From positions 2,790,001 through 2,854,000 of the forward strand of contig NZ_CP018937.1 of assembly GCF_002849695.1 (NCBI RefSeq): DNA of 64,000 nucleotides, in the 5' to 3' direction. The notes beneath the pieces were generated by a model. It searched no databases. It worked only from the letters and a program-made list of their open reading frames with translations, and was not told where the DNA came from. Origin of the DNA: Bacteroides fragilis. Its GTDB lineage: Bacteria > Bacteroidota > Bacteroidia > Bacteroidales > Bacteroidaceae. This document shows positions 39,274-52,154 of this stretch, one piece after another (position 1 is the stretch's first letter; every line of letters begins with the position of its first letter). The position numbers and the translations under genes are program-made.

Positions 39274-41091
39274 TTACTTCTGCAAACGGATACCGATTTC
39301 GTTCAAAGCGACCTTTGCCGGAGTAGCGTCCGGTGTAGTGGCATCGAGTTTGATGTAGCGGGCACTGACCTTGTTGCCGAACGAAACGGTCTGCGGAACA
39401 GGGTTATGCATAATGTTGCTGAACTCCCCGGTAGTCGGCACTTCTTTCCAGTCTTCACCATTGGTACTTACATAGAATTTATAACGGAAAGCCATTGTCG
39501 GCTTCGCTTCCGCATTGGCAGGAGCATATACGAAACCTGCCATCTCTACGGCTTTTCCAAGATCAATCACCAACGGAGAGGCAGTCACTTGTTTCCATGT
39601 AGCACGAGGCAGATCGTTCCAATTTTCTTTCGCAGACGCCTCTTCCAACGGACGGGCATAGTAGGCAGCCACTTCGCTGATATTAGCCGTCAGACGGCAA
39701 GCATCAATCTTCACTCTCAGTTGAGTGGCCTCGATAGCCGGAATACGTATCAGACGTTTATAACCCACGGTAGTACCTTTGGCTATCTCCTTCCATCCTC
39801 CGGCAGTCAGTGCCTCGACAGTAAAAGCTTCTGTACGCTGTCCTTTCGAGATATCCTCACGTAGCATCACCACGTTGATTTCCGATTTCGGTTTCAGCTG
39901 ATAGGTATGGGTATCACCCGGTTTGGCAGCCCATGGTTTCAATCCGCCTTTCACACGGTTATCGGCAAAAATTTCTTTGCGATAGTCGGCAAACTCTTTC
40001 AGGCGGTTAACGTCGGCATCGCTGATGCGTCCGCGCCGATCGGGAGGGATATTGAGCAGCAACACTGAGTTGTAACCCACAGATTTGAAATAAATATCGG
40101 TCAGATGCTTGAGGCTCTTCACCTTACCGTCCTCCTGCTGATGATAAAACCATCCCGGACGGATCGATACATCCACCTCGGAAGGATACCAGAAGAGTTC
40201 CCTGGCATTAACCAACATGTCGCGTCCACCCAAATCTTTGGAAGTCGCTTTTACACCTAACGCTTTGTTCTGCTCTTCACAACGGGCATAAGTGCCCGGA
40301 GTCAATACGGTGGCACTCCACTCCGTTTCACGTCCCAGTCCGCGTTCGTTGCCTACCCATCGTACATCGTCACCCATAATGGCAGTCACTGCATGGGGTT
40401 GAAGACGACGGATGGTAGAAAGGATGGCGGTCCAGTCATATTCCTGTTTCTTTCCGTTGGGACCTTCACCATTGGCTCCGTCGAACCAGACTTCGTGTAC
40501 TTCACCATAATTGGTAAGCAGTTCAGTCAGCTGTTCGATAAAGAATTCGTTGTATTTCGGAGAATCCCCATAACAAGATGCATTCCGATCCCAGGGAGAG
40601 AGGTAAACACCGAACTTGATACCGTATTTATCACAGGCATCACGGAGTTCACGCACCACATCACCCTTTCCGCCTTTCCAAGGAGAAGAGGCCACGGAGT
40701 GGTTAGTAGTCCTGGTAGGCCACAGGCAAAATCCATCATGATGCTTGGCGGTCAGGATAGCCATCTTGAAACCCGCCTCTTTGAGTGAACGCACCCATTG
40801 TTCCGCATCAAGTTCGGAGGGATTGAAGAGTGCGGGATCCTCTTTTCCGTCTCCCCACTCACGCCCGGTAAAAGTATTGATACCAAAATGAAGGAAAGCA
40901 GTCAGTTCCATCTGTTGCCACGCCAGCTGTTGCGGAGTAGGTACAAGACGCGCTGCCATATCGACTTTCTGCTCAAGGGTAGCACCTTGCGGAAATTCCA
41001 CGTGCTTCACATAGTAGTCGTCTTTTTTTTGGGCCTGTCCGGCTGTACAGATAGCTGCAAGCAGAACCGTCGATAAAATAAGTTTCTTCAT
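39274..41091 (-). CDS. GH29 alpha-L-fucosidase
   Basis: 605 residues with a signal peptide (1-20, TAGQAQ). The GH29 catalytic barrel spans about 50-380: FLHFGINTFTGREWGDG, LTAKHHDGFCLWPT, GVYLSPWDRN and the nucleophile Asp in HEVWFDGANGEG. The C-terminal third contains a discoidin-like (F5/8 type C) region (AVEMAGFVYAPANAEA, YKFYVSTNGEDWKEV). The layout fits the GH29-B alpha-1,3/1,4-fucosidases acting on Lewis-type structures, an inference from similarity to Bacteroides enzymes. It is periplasmic or outer-membrane associated and lies after the GH2 gene, separated by palindrome copy 3. Confidence 0.92.
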   Translation of the reverse strand: MKKLILSTVLLAAICTAGQAQKKDDYYVKHVEFPQGATLEQKVDMAARLVPTPQQLAWQQMELTAFLHFGINTFTGREWGDGKEDPALFNPSELDAEQWVRSLKEAGFKMAILTAKHHDGFCLWPTRTTNHSVASSPWKGGKGDVVRELRDACDKYGIKFGVYLSPWDRNASCYGDSPKYNEFFIEQLTELLTNYGEVHEVWFDGANGEGPNGKKQEYDWTAILSTIRRLQPHAVTAIMGDDVRWVGNERGLGRETEWSATVLTPGTYARCEEQNKALGVKATSKDLGGRDMLVNARELFWYPSEVDVSIRPGWFYHQQEDGKVKSLKHLTDIYFKSVGYNSVLLLNIPPDRRGRISDADVNRLKEFADYRKEIFADNRVKGGLKPWAAKPGDTHTYQLKPKSEINVVMLREDISKGQRTEAFTVEALTAGGWKEIAKGTTVGYKRLIRIPAIEATQLRVKIDACRLTANISEVAAYYARPLEEASAKENWNDLPRATWKQVTASPLVIDLGKAVEMAGFVYAPANAEAKPTMAFRYKFYVSTNGEDWKEVPTTGEFSNIMHNPVPQTVSFGNKVSARYIKLDATTPDATPAKVALNEIGIRLQK

Positions 41092-41111
41092 AAATCTATT
41101 GTTTTAAGTTT

Positions 41112-41213
41112 GATTCACCACAGAGTAACACAGAGTCTCTCACAAAGGATTTTCCTCTCTTCAATATCCTATTAACAAGAACTTAAAAACTCTCTGAAAC
41201 TCTGTGGTAAACC
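41112..41213. repeat. extragenic palindrome copy 3
   Basis: Left ATTCACCACAGAGTAACAC and right AAACTCTGTGGTAAACC, about 55 nt apart, less perfect than other copies. Lies inside the sulfatase-to-aldolase operon, between GH2 and GH29. Confidence 0.75.
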
Positions 41214-41246
41214 GTATCCTTTTCTATTCCACGTTAAATATTCTGT

Positions 41247-44312
<3,066 letters not shown>

Positions 44313-44345
44313 TTATCAGGTATTTAATATTCAATTATCTTTCTC

Positions 44346-44392
44346 GGGGGATGTGTCAAAACTCGCCACAGAAGACTTTTGACACATCCCCC
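44346..44392. repeat. 16-bp perfect hairpin between GH20 and GH2 genes
   Basis: GGGGGATGTGTCAAAA (44346-44361) with TTTTGACACATCCCCC (44377-44392), 15-nt loop. No T-run in either direction. Its position inside an operon suggests an RNA stability or partial attenuation element. Confidence 0.7.
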
Positions 44393-44419
44393 TTTGATTT
44401 TTAAAGGTAAATACGGATC

Positions 44420-46738
44420 CTATTCGATCATAACTTCGTCAAAAAAGACGCGCGCTTCCTGTCCGGGACGCACATGATCAGGAGGACATTTTCCGGCTCC
44501 ACGAACTGTAACGCGCACATATCTGGCCTTTGCCGCTCCCAGATCGAATTTCAAATCATCCACATAAGTTCCTTCACGGAAAATATCTTCGGGAGTAAAT
44601 CGCTTCTCTCCCACTTCCGTAAAACTAATGTTATCCGAAGACAACGCAACACTGACGGACTCCGGTTTGTGCACAGCCATTCCGTACACTGTAATAGAAC
44701 CCAGCGTAAAAGTATGGATATTTTCTTCTTTTTGCAAATCTATCGTAAAAGAAATACTATCATTGTCTGTCCACGAGCACCATTCGGAATCGGTTTGTTT
44801 CAAGCTGCCACGCACTCCGTTGGTTAAAACCGGAACACCGGAAGCCCCCCGGGTGAATACCGGTTTCGCAGTAGCCTTATTGTATGACAAAGGCAACACG
44901 AGGGTCTTTCCCATCTGCCGCCCATCGGCAAAAGTGGCACACTTCAAGGTCTGTGCGGTACGGAACGTGAGCGACTGAGTATAGAGAGCAGAAGCTGCTC
45001 CCGGCTCAGTGCCATCAGTTGTATAACGGATTTCCACATCGGGACGCATGCACTCCAGTTTCACTTGCAATGTACCATCAACCGGAGTAGACGTATGTTG
45101 TATGTTGTACATAGAACGGGCGTATCCCACCCCTTTGACGGCAAGGTGTTCGTTATAACGATCCAGCGCTTTCAGAAACGAAGCCCAGTTTTTCTGCTCC
45201 GGGCGACTCCATCCCACTTCGGCAAGTGCTGCCAGACGGGGGAAGACGAGATAGTCCACATCCTCGGGACGGTTACAGAACTCCGTCCATAACGATGCCT
45301 GTACGCCCATCAGTAACGAAGCATATTCGGGCTTCCAATTCTTCTGCACAGGTTCGTATTGATAAACGTCTTTCAGCGTATTGTTACCAAAATAAGTGAG
45401 TGGTTCAAACCATTGCGGTCCTTGATAACGGATCAGGTACATCACACGGGCCGGAGTCATCACAAAGCGATGTCCCTGCGCAGCAGCTTTCAGGGCAGCG
45501 TTGCCCATCCCTTGCCAACCGAAGACAACGGCTCCCTCGGGGATGAAGCTGTTTGTCAACTCGTCCCATCCCATCACCTCTTTACCTTTACTGCGCACAT
45601 AGTCGCCTATCCGCTTCATGAAATAGCCTTGAAGGTCCTCTTCATGGGCAATGTGTTCTTTCTTCATACGATCCTGGCAAAGAGGACACTTTTTCCAATA
45701 AGTTTTCTGCGCTTCGTCGCCACCCAGATGGATGTAATGTGAAGGAAAAAGCGCAGCCACTTCATCAATGACATCTTGCAGAAAAGTGAATACACTATCG
45801 TTTCCGGCACAGTAGATGATTCCTGCATGGTCTCCACCCAGACCGGGCAATACACCGATAAACCGGTCTACCACGGGACAAGCCAGATGCGGATAAACAG
45901 CCAGTGACGAATTGGTATGTGCCGGCATCTCTATCTCGGGAATGATCTCTACCTGACGGTCGGCAGCATAAACTATCATCTCCCTCATATCCTCCTGGGT
46001 ATAAAAGCCACCGATGGGAGTCGGTTCTCCGGGCAACGGATTCCGGCGCGAATGGAATGGCACATCGGTATGATCCACCCGCCAGGCACCGACCTCGGTC
46101 AGCCGGGGATATTTCTTAATTTCAAGCCGCCAGCCATTATCGTCCACCAGATGGAAATGGAGTTTATTCACCTTCAGCATAGCCATGCAATCGATGATTC
46201 TCAACACATATTCTTTGGGAAGAAAAAAGCGGGAAACATCAAGCATTAGCCCCCGGTAACCGAAACGGGGCTCGTCCTGAATGCTCAAACAAGGAACCGT
46301 CCACAGTGCATTGACTGTATGATGATTTTCAATATCGGGAGGAAGCAACTGGCGGATGGTCTGCAAGGCATAGAAAAACCCTTTCACATCCGATGCTCTG
46401 ACCGTAATCTGTTCTGGAATGATATCCAACCGATAGGCTTCGCTTTTCAATGACTTGTCGGTGACGAAACGTACATCGCCTTTCATCTCTCCCGTTTTCA
46501 GTACGGGAGTAAACCCGGCAGCTTTGGTGAAGAGGTTTATAAAATTCCGTACCACTTTCGCCTGTTCGGCATTTTCCACAACCAGCGTAGTACCTCCCGA
46601 AAAACGGAAATGCCCGGTGCCCGATACCATTTGTACCGGGCAGGGGACTATAGAAACTGTTTGTGTTAAGTCATCGGCCTGCAACGCCGCAAGGGGGCAG
46701 AGCGTCAGCAGGAGTATGCATATTATAATGTGTTTCAT
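44420..46738 (-). CDS. GH20 beta-N-acetylhexosaminidase with discoidin domain
   Basis: 772 residues, signal peptide 1-21. N-terminal GH20b-type alpha/beta domain (about 25-150), then the catalytic barrel about 155-500 with FRGLMLDVSRFFLPKEY and the catalytic pair D341-E342 in LHLGGDEAQKTYW. The C-terminal part has a chitobiase-like beta domain (about 530-610) and an F5/8 type C-like domain to the end. It removes terminal GlcNAc or GalNAc with substrate-assisted catalysis. It is 17 nt after the sulfatase stop, so closely coupled, which fits desulfation followed by hexosamine removal. Confidence 0.95.
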   Translation of the reverse strand: MKHIIICILLLTLCPLAALQADDLTQTVSIVPCPVQMVSGTGHFRFSGGTTLVVENAEQAKVVRNFINLFTKAAGFTPVLKTGEMKGDVRFVTDKSLKSEAYRLDIIPEQITVRASDVKGFFYALQTIRQLLPPDIENHHTVNALWTVPCLSIQDEPRFGYRGLMLDVSRFFLPKEYVLRIIDCMAMLKVNKLHFHLVDDNGWRLEIKKYPRLTEVGAWRVDHTDVPFHSRRNPLPGEPTPIGGFYTQEDMREMIVYAADRQVEIIPEIEMPAHTNSSLAVYPHLACPVVDRFIGVLPGLGGDHAGIIYCAGNDSVFTFLQDVIDEVAALFPSHYIHLGGDEAQKTYWKKCPLCQDRMKKEHIAHEEDLQGYFMKRIGDYVRSKGKEVMGWDELTNSFIPEGAVVFGWQGMGNAALKAAAQGHRFVMTPARVMYLIRYQGPQWFEPLTYFGNNTLKDVYQYEPVQKNWKPEYASLLMGVQASLWTEFCNRPEDVDYLVFPRLAALAEVGWSRPEQKNWASFLKALDRYNEHLAVKGVGYARSMYNIQHTSTPVDGTLQVKLECMRPDVEIRYTTDGTEPGAASALYTQSLTFRTAQTLKCATFADGRQMGKTLVLPLSYNKATAKPVFTRGASGVPVLTNGVRGSLKQTDSEWCSWTDNDSISFTIDLQKEENIHTFTLGSITVYGMAVHKPESVSVALSSDNISFTEVGEKRFTPEDIFREGTYVDDLKFDLGAAKARYVRVTVRGAGKCPPDHVRPGQEARVFFDEVMIE

Positions 46739-46755
46739 ATATCCGGGATTTCCAC

Positions 46756-48342
<1,587 letters not shown>

Positions 48343-48377
48343 AAAGTAGTTTTTCTATTAGGGATTAATTAGTGGTA

Positions 48378-48385
48378 CAAATATA
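48378..48385 (-). promoter_or_regulatory. promoter -7 box of the leftward sulfatase operon
   Basis: TATATTTG on the reverse strand (CAAATATA on +), 35 nt before the sulfatase start. Confidence 0.6.
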
Positions 48386-48535
48386 AAGAGTTTTAACACC
48401 CCATAGAGTTCAAAAACAACTATGATTCTTCTGAAAACGTCTAATAATGGAATAAAAAGGGCATTTATAGACGTTTTTGAACATCGGATAGACAAAATCG
48501 GAAGCCTGTCGTGAACGAGTCTTAACTGAAATTTG

Positions 48536-48543
48536 TATATTTG
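48536..48543 (+). promoter_or_regulatory. promoter -7 box of the rightward sulfatase
   Basis: TATATTTG on the forward strand. Transcription would pass through palindrome copy 4 before the start at 48741. Confidence 0.55.
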
Positions 48544-48584
48544 CAGACATAGAAGCCTGACAAAATGGAATAGAAACGAATCGA

Positions 48585-48682
48585 GTTCACCACAGATTAC
48601 ACAGATTAGCACAGATTCTTTAATCTAATTCTCAATGAAATAAATCATTTATCTGTGGAAATCTGTGTAATCTGTGGTGAAT
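48585..48682. repeat. extragenic palindrome copy 4
   Basis: Left GTTCACCACAGATTACACAG and right CTGTGTAATCTGTGGTGAAT are nearly perfect inverted copies with about 35 nt between. Lies in the leader of the rightward sulfatase. Confidence 0.9.
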
Positions 48683-48740
48683 AAAACTCAAAACCAATAC
48701 AGAATGAACTAAATACAAACCTAATCAACAAACTCTTTTT

Positions 48741-50207
48741 ATGAATCAAAAATTATTGCTCAGCAGTGCGCTGCTTGTCGGCATGGCCGGAACACAACAA
48801 GCGTTTGCACAAAAGAAAAAAGTTCAGGACCCCAAAAAGCCGAACGTAGTTTTCATTTTGGCCGACGACCTCGGATTCGGTGACCTGAGTTGCTACGGAC
48901 AAGAGAAGTTCGAAACTCCCAACATCGACAAACTGGCCCAGGAAGGAATGCGCTTCACCCAATGTTATTCGGGAACAACGGTAAGTGCCCCCTCACGCTC
49001 TTGCCTGCTGACAGGCACTCATAGCGGACATACGGCTATCCGTGGTAACGTCGAACTCGATCCGGAAGGACAATTCCCTCTGCCGGCAGATGCACAGACC
49101 ATCTTCCACGATTTTCAGAACGCAGGATACAAAACCGGCGCTTTCGGTAAATGGGGACTGGGATTCATCGGCTCTACAGGCGATCCGAAAAAACAGGGAA
49201 TCGACGAATTCTACGGTTACAACTGCCAATTGCTGGCACACAGCTACTATCCCGATCACTTGTGGGACAATGACAAACGGGTAGAATTAAAAGACAACAC
49301 ACTGGATGTGCAGTATGGCAAAGGTACTTACTCACAAGACCTGATCCACTCAAAGGCACTCGACTTCCTTGACCGGATGGGAAAAAGCGGAGAATCGTTC
49401 TGCATGTGGTATCCTACCATCATCCCTCATGCCGAACTGATTGTGCCCGAAGACAGCATTATCAAAAAGTTCCGCGGCAAGTATCCCGAGAAGCCTTTCC
49501 ATGGCACCGAACCGGGTAACCCGGCATTCCGTAAAGGCGGATACTGCTCTCAGTTCTACCCTCACGCAACGTTTGCAGCCATGGTTTACCGCCTCGACGT
49601 ATATGTAGGCCAGATTGTACAGAAGCTGAAAGATATGGGTATCTATGACAACACCATCATCATCTTTGCCAGCGATAACGGACCGCACATGGAAGGAGGA
49701 GCCGATCCGGACTTCTTCAATAGCAACGGTATCTGGCGCGGATATAAACGCGACCTCTACGAAGGAGGAATCCGTGTACCGATGATCATCTCTTGGCCGG
49801 AACGTGTACAACCCAGCACCCAAACCGACTTCATGTGTTCGTTCTGGGACGTAATGCCCACTTTCCGTGAAATATTGAACCCGAAAGCCAAGAACCAACA
49901 GATGGACGGTGTGAGCCTGTTACCACTACTTGAAAACCGCAAAGGACAGAAAGAACACGAATATCTGTATTTTGAGTTCCAGGAGATGAACGGACGCCAG
50001 GCCGTACGTAAAGGCCCGTGGAAGTTAGTTCACATGAACGTTCGCGGCAAAAACCCGTATTTCGAGCTCTACAACCTGAATTCCGATCCGTCGGAACGCC
50101 ACAATGTACTGAACCAGTTCCCGGAAAAAGTGGCCGAACTGAAAGGCATCATGCAGGCTGCACATGTGCCGAATCCTAATTTCCCACTGTTACCGGGAGA
50201 AAAATAA
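48741..50207 (+). CDS. family S1 sulfatase, serine type
   Basis: 488 residues with signal peptide (1-23, AFAQ). Motifs in order: VVFILADDLGFGDLSCYG (metal Asp pair), S82-A-P-S-R86 (formylglycine site, Ser type), TGAFGKWGLG, IIIFASDNGPHMEGG and GGIRVPMIISWPE. The length and GGIRVP/SDNGPH pattern fit arylsulfatase-like S1 members active on sulfated sugars; the target sulfate position is not deducible by eye. It is divergent from the leftward sulfatase operon and convergent with the GH20 gene downstream. No radical-SAM maturase is in the window. Confidence 0.92.
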   Translation: MNQKLLLSSALLVGMAGTQQAFAQKKKVQDPKKPNVVFILADDLGFGDLSCYGQEKFETPNIDKLAQEGMRFTQCYSGTTVSAPSRSCLLTGTHSGHTAIRGNVELDPEGQFPLPADAQTIFHDFQNAGYKTGAFGKWGLGFIGSTGDPKKQGIDEFYGYNCQLLAHSYYPDHLWDNDKRVELKDNTLDVQYGKGTYSQDLIHSKALDFLDRMGKSGESFCMWYPTIIPHAELIVPEDSIIKKFRGKYPEKPFHGTEPGNPAFRKGGYCSQFYPHATFAAMVYRLDVYVGQIVQKLKDMGIYDNTIIIFASDNGPHMEGGADPDFFNSNGIWRGYKRDLYEGGIRVPMIISWPERVQPSTQTDFMCSFWDVMPTFREILNPKAKNQQMDGVSLLPLLENRKGQKEHEYLYFEFQEMNGRQAVRKGPWKLVHMNVRGKNPYFELYNLNSDPSERHNVLNQFPEKVAELKGIMQAAHVPNPNFPLLPGEK

Positions 50208-50225
50208 GAAGAAACATTTTACTTC

Positions 50226-50290
50226 ATTACAGAATACACAGAGGGCACAGAGATAATTTCTTTTAATAGAAAATCTCTGTGCCCTCTATA
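50226..50290. repeat. extragenic palindrome copy 5 (shorter)
   Basis: CACAGAGGGCACAGAGAT (50237-50254) inverted as ATCTCTGTGCCCTCT (from 50273). It sits between convergent sulfatase and GH20 genes, where it may serve as a shared terminator. Confidence 0.8.
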
Positions 50291-50308
50291 ATTATTAATA
50301 ACTTGCAG

Positions 50309-51958
50309 TTATTGCTTCACTGCCACCGTATCTGCCGCAAAGACATCTTTCCGGTAGCCATACCCCAGGTCGGAATAAATCTTCAACATCTCAGGCAGAC
50401 GTTCCATGAAACGGTCGAAATTTTTATGTTCCGGCAATGTCCATTGTATTTCGGACAAAGCAGCCATTCGAGGTAAAATCTGCCACTCCATCTTGGTTGA
50501 ATCGGCAGTCCACTCCGTCCAGATACAACCTTGAGTACCGATTACAAACTTCTTTTCGGCATCGGTCAGTTCGGCAGGAACAGGTTCGAAGTTATATACA
50601 CGATTCATCCATTCGAATCCGGTCATCTTATTAATGCGCGGATTGCTGAAATAGAGCCGCTGGATAGGAGTCATGATGACATCGTGATGCTGGCGCGCAG
50701 CTTCGATGCCTCCTTGAATACCCCTCCATGACATGATGGTAGAATTCGGGGTCAGACCGCCTTCCAATACTTCGTCCCATCCCAACATACGGCGTCCGTG
50801 GGCGTTGATCTCTTTCTCCAGCTCAGACATGAAATAGGTCTGCAACTGATTCTCTTTCGAATGTTTAGGCAGCGCTTTGATACCCAGTTCCTTAATTTTA
50901 GCCTGACATTTAGGGCATTTCTCCCAACGGCTCTTCGGACACTCGTCTCCACCGATATGAATGTATTCGGAAGGGAAAATATCCATAATCTCGTCCAACA
51001 CGTCTTTAGTAAACTGAAGTGTCTGTTCGTTACCGGCACAAAGCACATCGGAAAATACACCAAATGAACAAAGCACCTTATAGGGACCACCCGTGCAACC
51101 CAGTTCCGGATAAGAAGCCAGAGCGGCTGTAGTATGTCCCGGAAGGTCTATTTCGGGAACTACCGTAATGAAGCGATCGGCCGCATAACGGACAATCTCA
51201 CGGGCTTCATCCTGTGTATAGAAACCACTGTGAGGCTTTCCATCGAACTTCTTGGTTTCCCAGTCAATAATGGTAGAATCTCGTCTGGAACCTATTTCCG
51301 TTAGTTTGGGATACTTTTTGATTTCAATTCTCCACCCCTGGTCTTCGGTCAGGTGCCAATGGAAATAGTTGATGTTATGCAATGCCATCAGGTCAATCAT
51401 CTGTTTGAGGTAGCTGACGGGGAAGAAATGGCGACCTACGTCGATCATGAATCCACGATAACGGAAACGGGGAAAGTCGGTAACCGTCCCGGCAGGAAGA
51501 GCTGCCGCCACTTTTCCGTCCTTCAGAATCGGAAGGGCTTTGTGAATGGTTTGGGTACCGTAGAATACTCCGGCCTCACTGCCTCCGGTGAGAAGAACCT
51601 TCTCGGGGGTGATCTCAAGTTTATAACCTTCCGGGTGAGTCATTGTCGTATCTACAGCAAGGATAATGGCGTTACTGCCCTTCTCTTTATCGGACACACG
51701 GACTTCGGTTCCGGTCATCTCTTTTATAAAGGTAGCCAGAAAATCGGCAGTACGATGCATTTTTTCATTAGCTGCCGGATAGATGATCGTAGTACTGTGG
51801 TTGATAACAAAAGGTGTAGTGTCTTGGGCAAGGACAATCTCTTGCGGCTGAGGAATTACGTCCAGATTCCCCTTTTCGATAACTGCGGGGCGACAGGCAC
51901 AGAATAGCACAACGGCCAACAAACCGGGAGCTAAACGGAATAATAATCTCTTGTTCAT
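50309..51958 (-). CDS. GH20 beta-N-acetylhexosaminidase lipoprotein
   Basis: 549 residues. Lipobox VVLFCAC puts the acylated Cys at about residue 20-22. GH20b domain about 30-155, catalytic barrel from about 160: YRGFMIDVGRHFFPVSY, FHWHLTEDQGWRIEIKKYP, and catalytic pair D338-E339 in IHIGGDECPKSRW. There is no C-terminal discoidin domain, unlike the paralogue at 44420. It is probably anchored at the outer membrane and cleaves terminal GlcNAc/GalNAc. Divergent from the AraC-type regulator at 52155, with palindrome copy 6 between them. Confidence 0.94.
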   Translation of the reverse strand: MNKRLLFRLAPGLLAVVLFCACRPAVIEKGNLDVIPQPQEIVLAQDTTPFVINHSTTIIYPAANEKMHRTADFLATFIKEMTGTEVRVSDKEKGSNAIILAVDTTMTHPEGYKLEITPEKVLLTGGSEAGVFYGTQTIHKALPILKDGKVAAALPAGTVTDFPRFRYRGFMIDVGRHFFPVSYLKQMIDLMALHNINYFHWHLTEDQGWRIEIKKYPKLTEIGSRRDSTIIDWETKKFDGKPHSGFYTQDEAREIVRYAADRFITVVPEIDLPGHTTAALASYPELGCTGGPYKVLCSFGVFSDVLCAGNEQTLQFTKDVLDEIMDIFPSEYIHIGGDECPKSRWEKCPKCQAKIKELGIKALPKHSKENQLQTYFMSELEKEINAHGRRMLGWDEVLEGGLTPNSTIMSWRGIQGGIEAARQHHDVIMTPIQRLYFSNPRINKMTGFEWMNRVYNFEPVPAELTDAEKKFVIGTQGCIWTEWTADSTKMEWQILPRMAALSEIQWTLPEHKNFDRFMERLPEMLKIYSDLGYGYRKDVFAADTVAVKQ

Positions 51959-51972
51959 AGTGTTTTGATTTG

Positions 51973-52058
51973 CTCACCACAGAGTCACACCGAGTTCCAT
52001 AGAGGAAGGAAGCATAGAAGATACGCTCTATGGGACTCTGTGTACTCTGTGGTTAATG
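51973..52058. repeat. extragenic palindrome copy 6
   Basis: CTCACCACAGAGTCACAC at the left and GTGTACTCTGTGGTTAATG at the right, with the inner arms extended by TCCATAGAG/CTCTATGGGA. Lies between divergent GH20 and regulator genes. Confidence 0.88.
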
Positions 52059-52097
52059 TTATTCATTTCGGCAAAGATAAGATTTTATTTCCATTTT

Positions 52098-52129
52098 TTT
52101 GGTCACGTCTATGCAAACTGTTACTTTTG
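52098..52129 (+). promoter_or_regulatory. promoter of the membrane-anchored AraC regulator
   Basis: TTTG at 52098-52101 and TACTTTTG at 52122-52129 with 20 nt between, a full Bacteroides promoter 25 nt before the start. Confidence 0.8.
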
Positions 52130-52154
52130 CCGTTAACGTGATAGATATGCATCC

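Noticed and set aside
48585..52058. Repeated CACCACAGA blocks considered as a CRISPR-like array
   Set aside because: The copies are isolated palindromes kilobases apart with genes between them, with no regular spacers and no cas genes.
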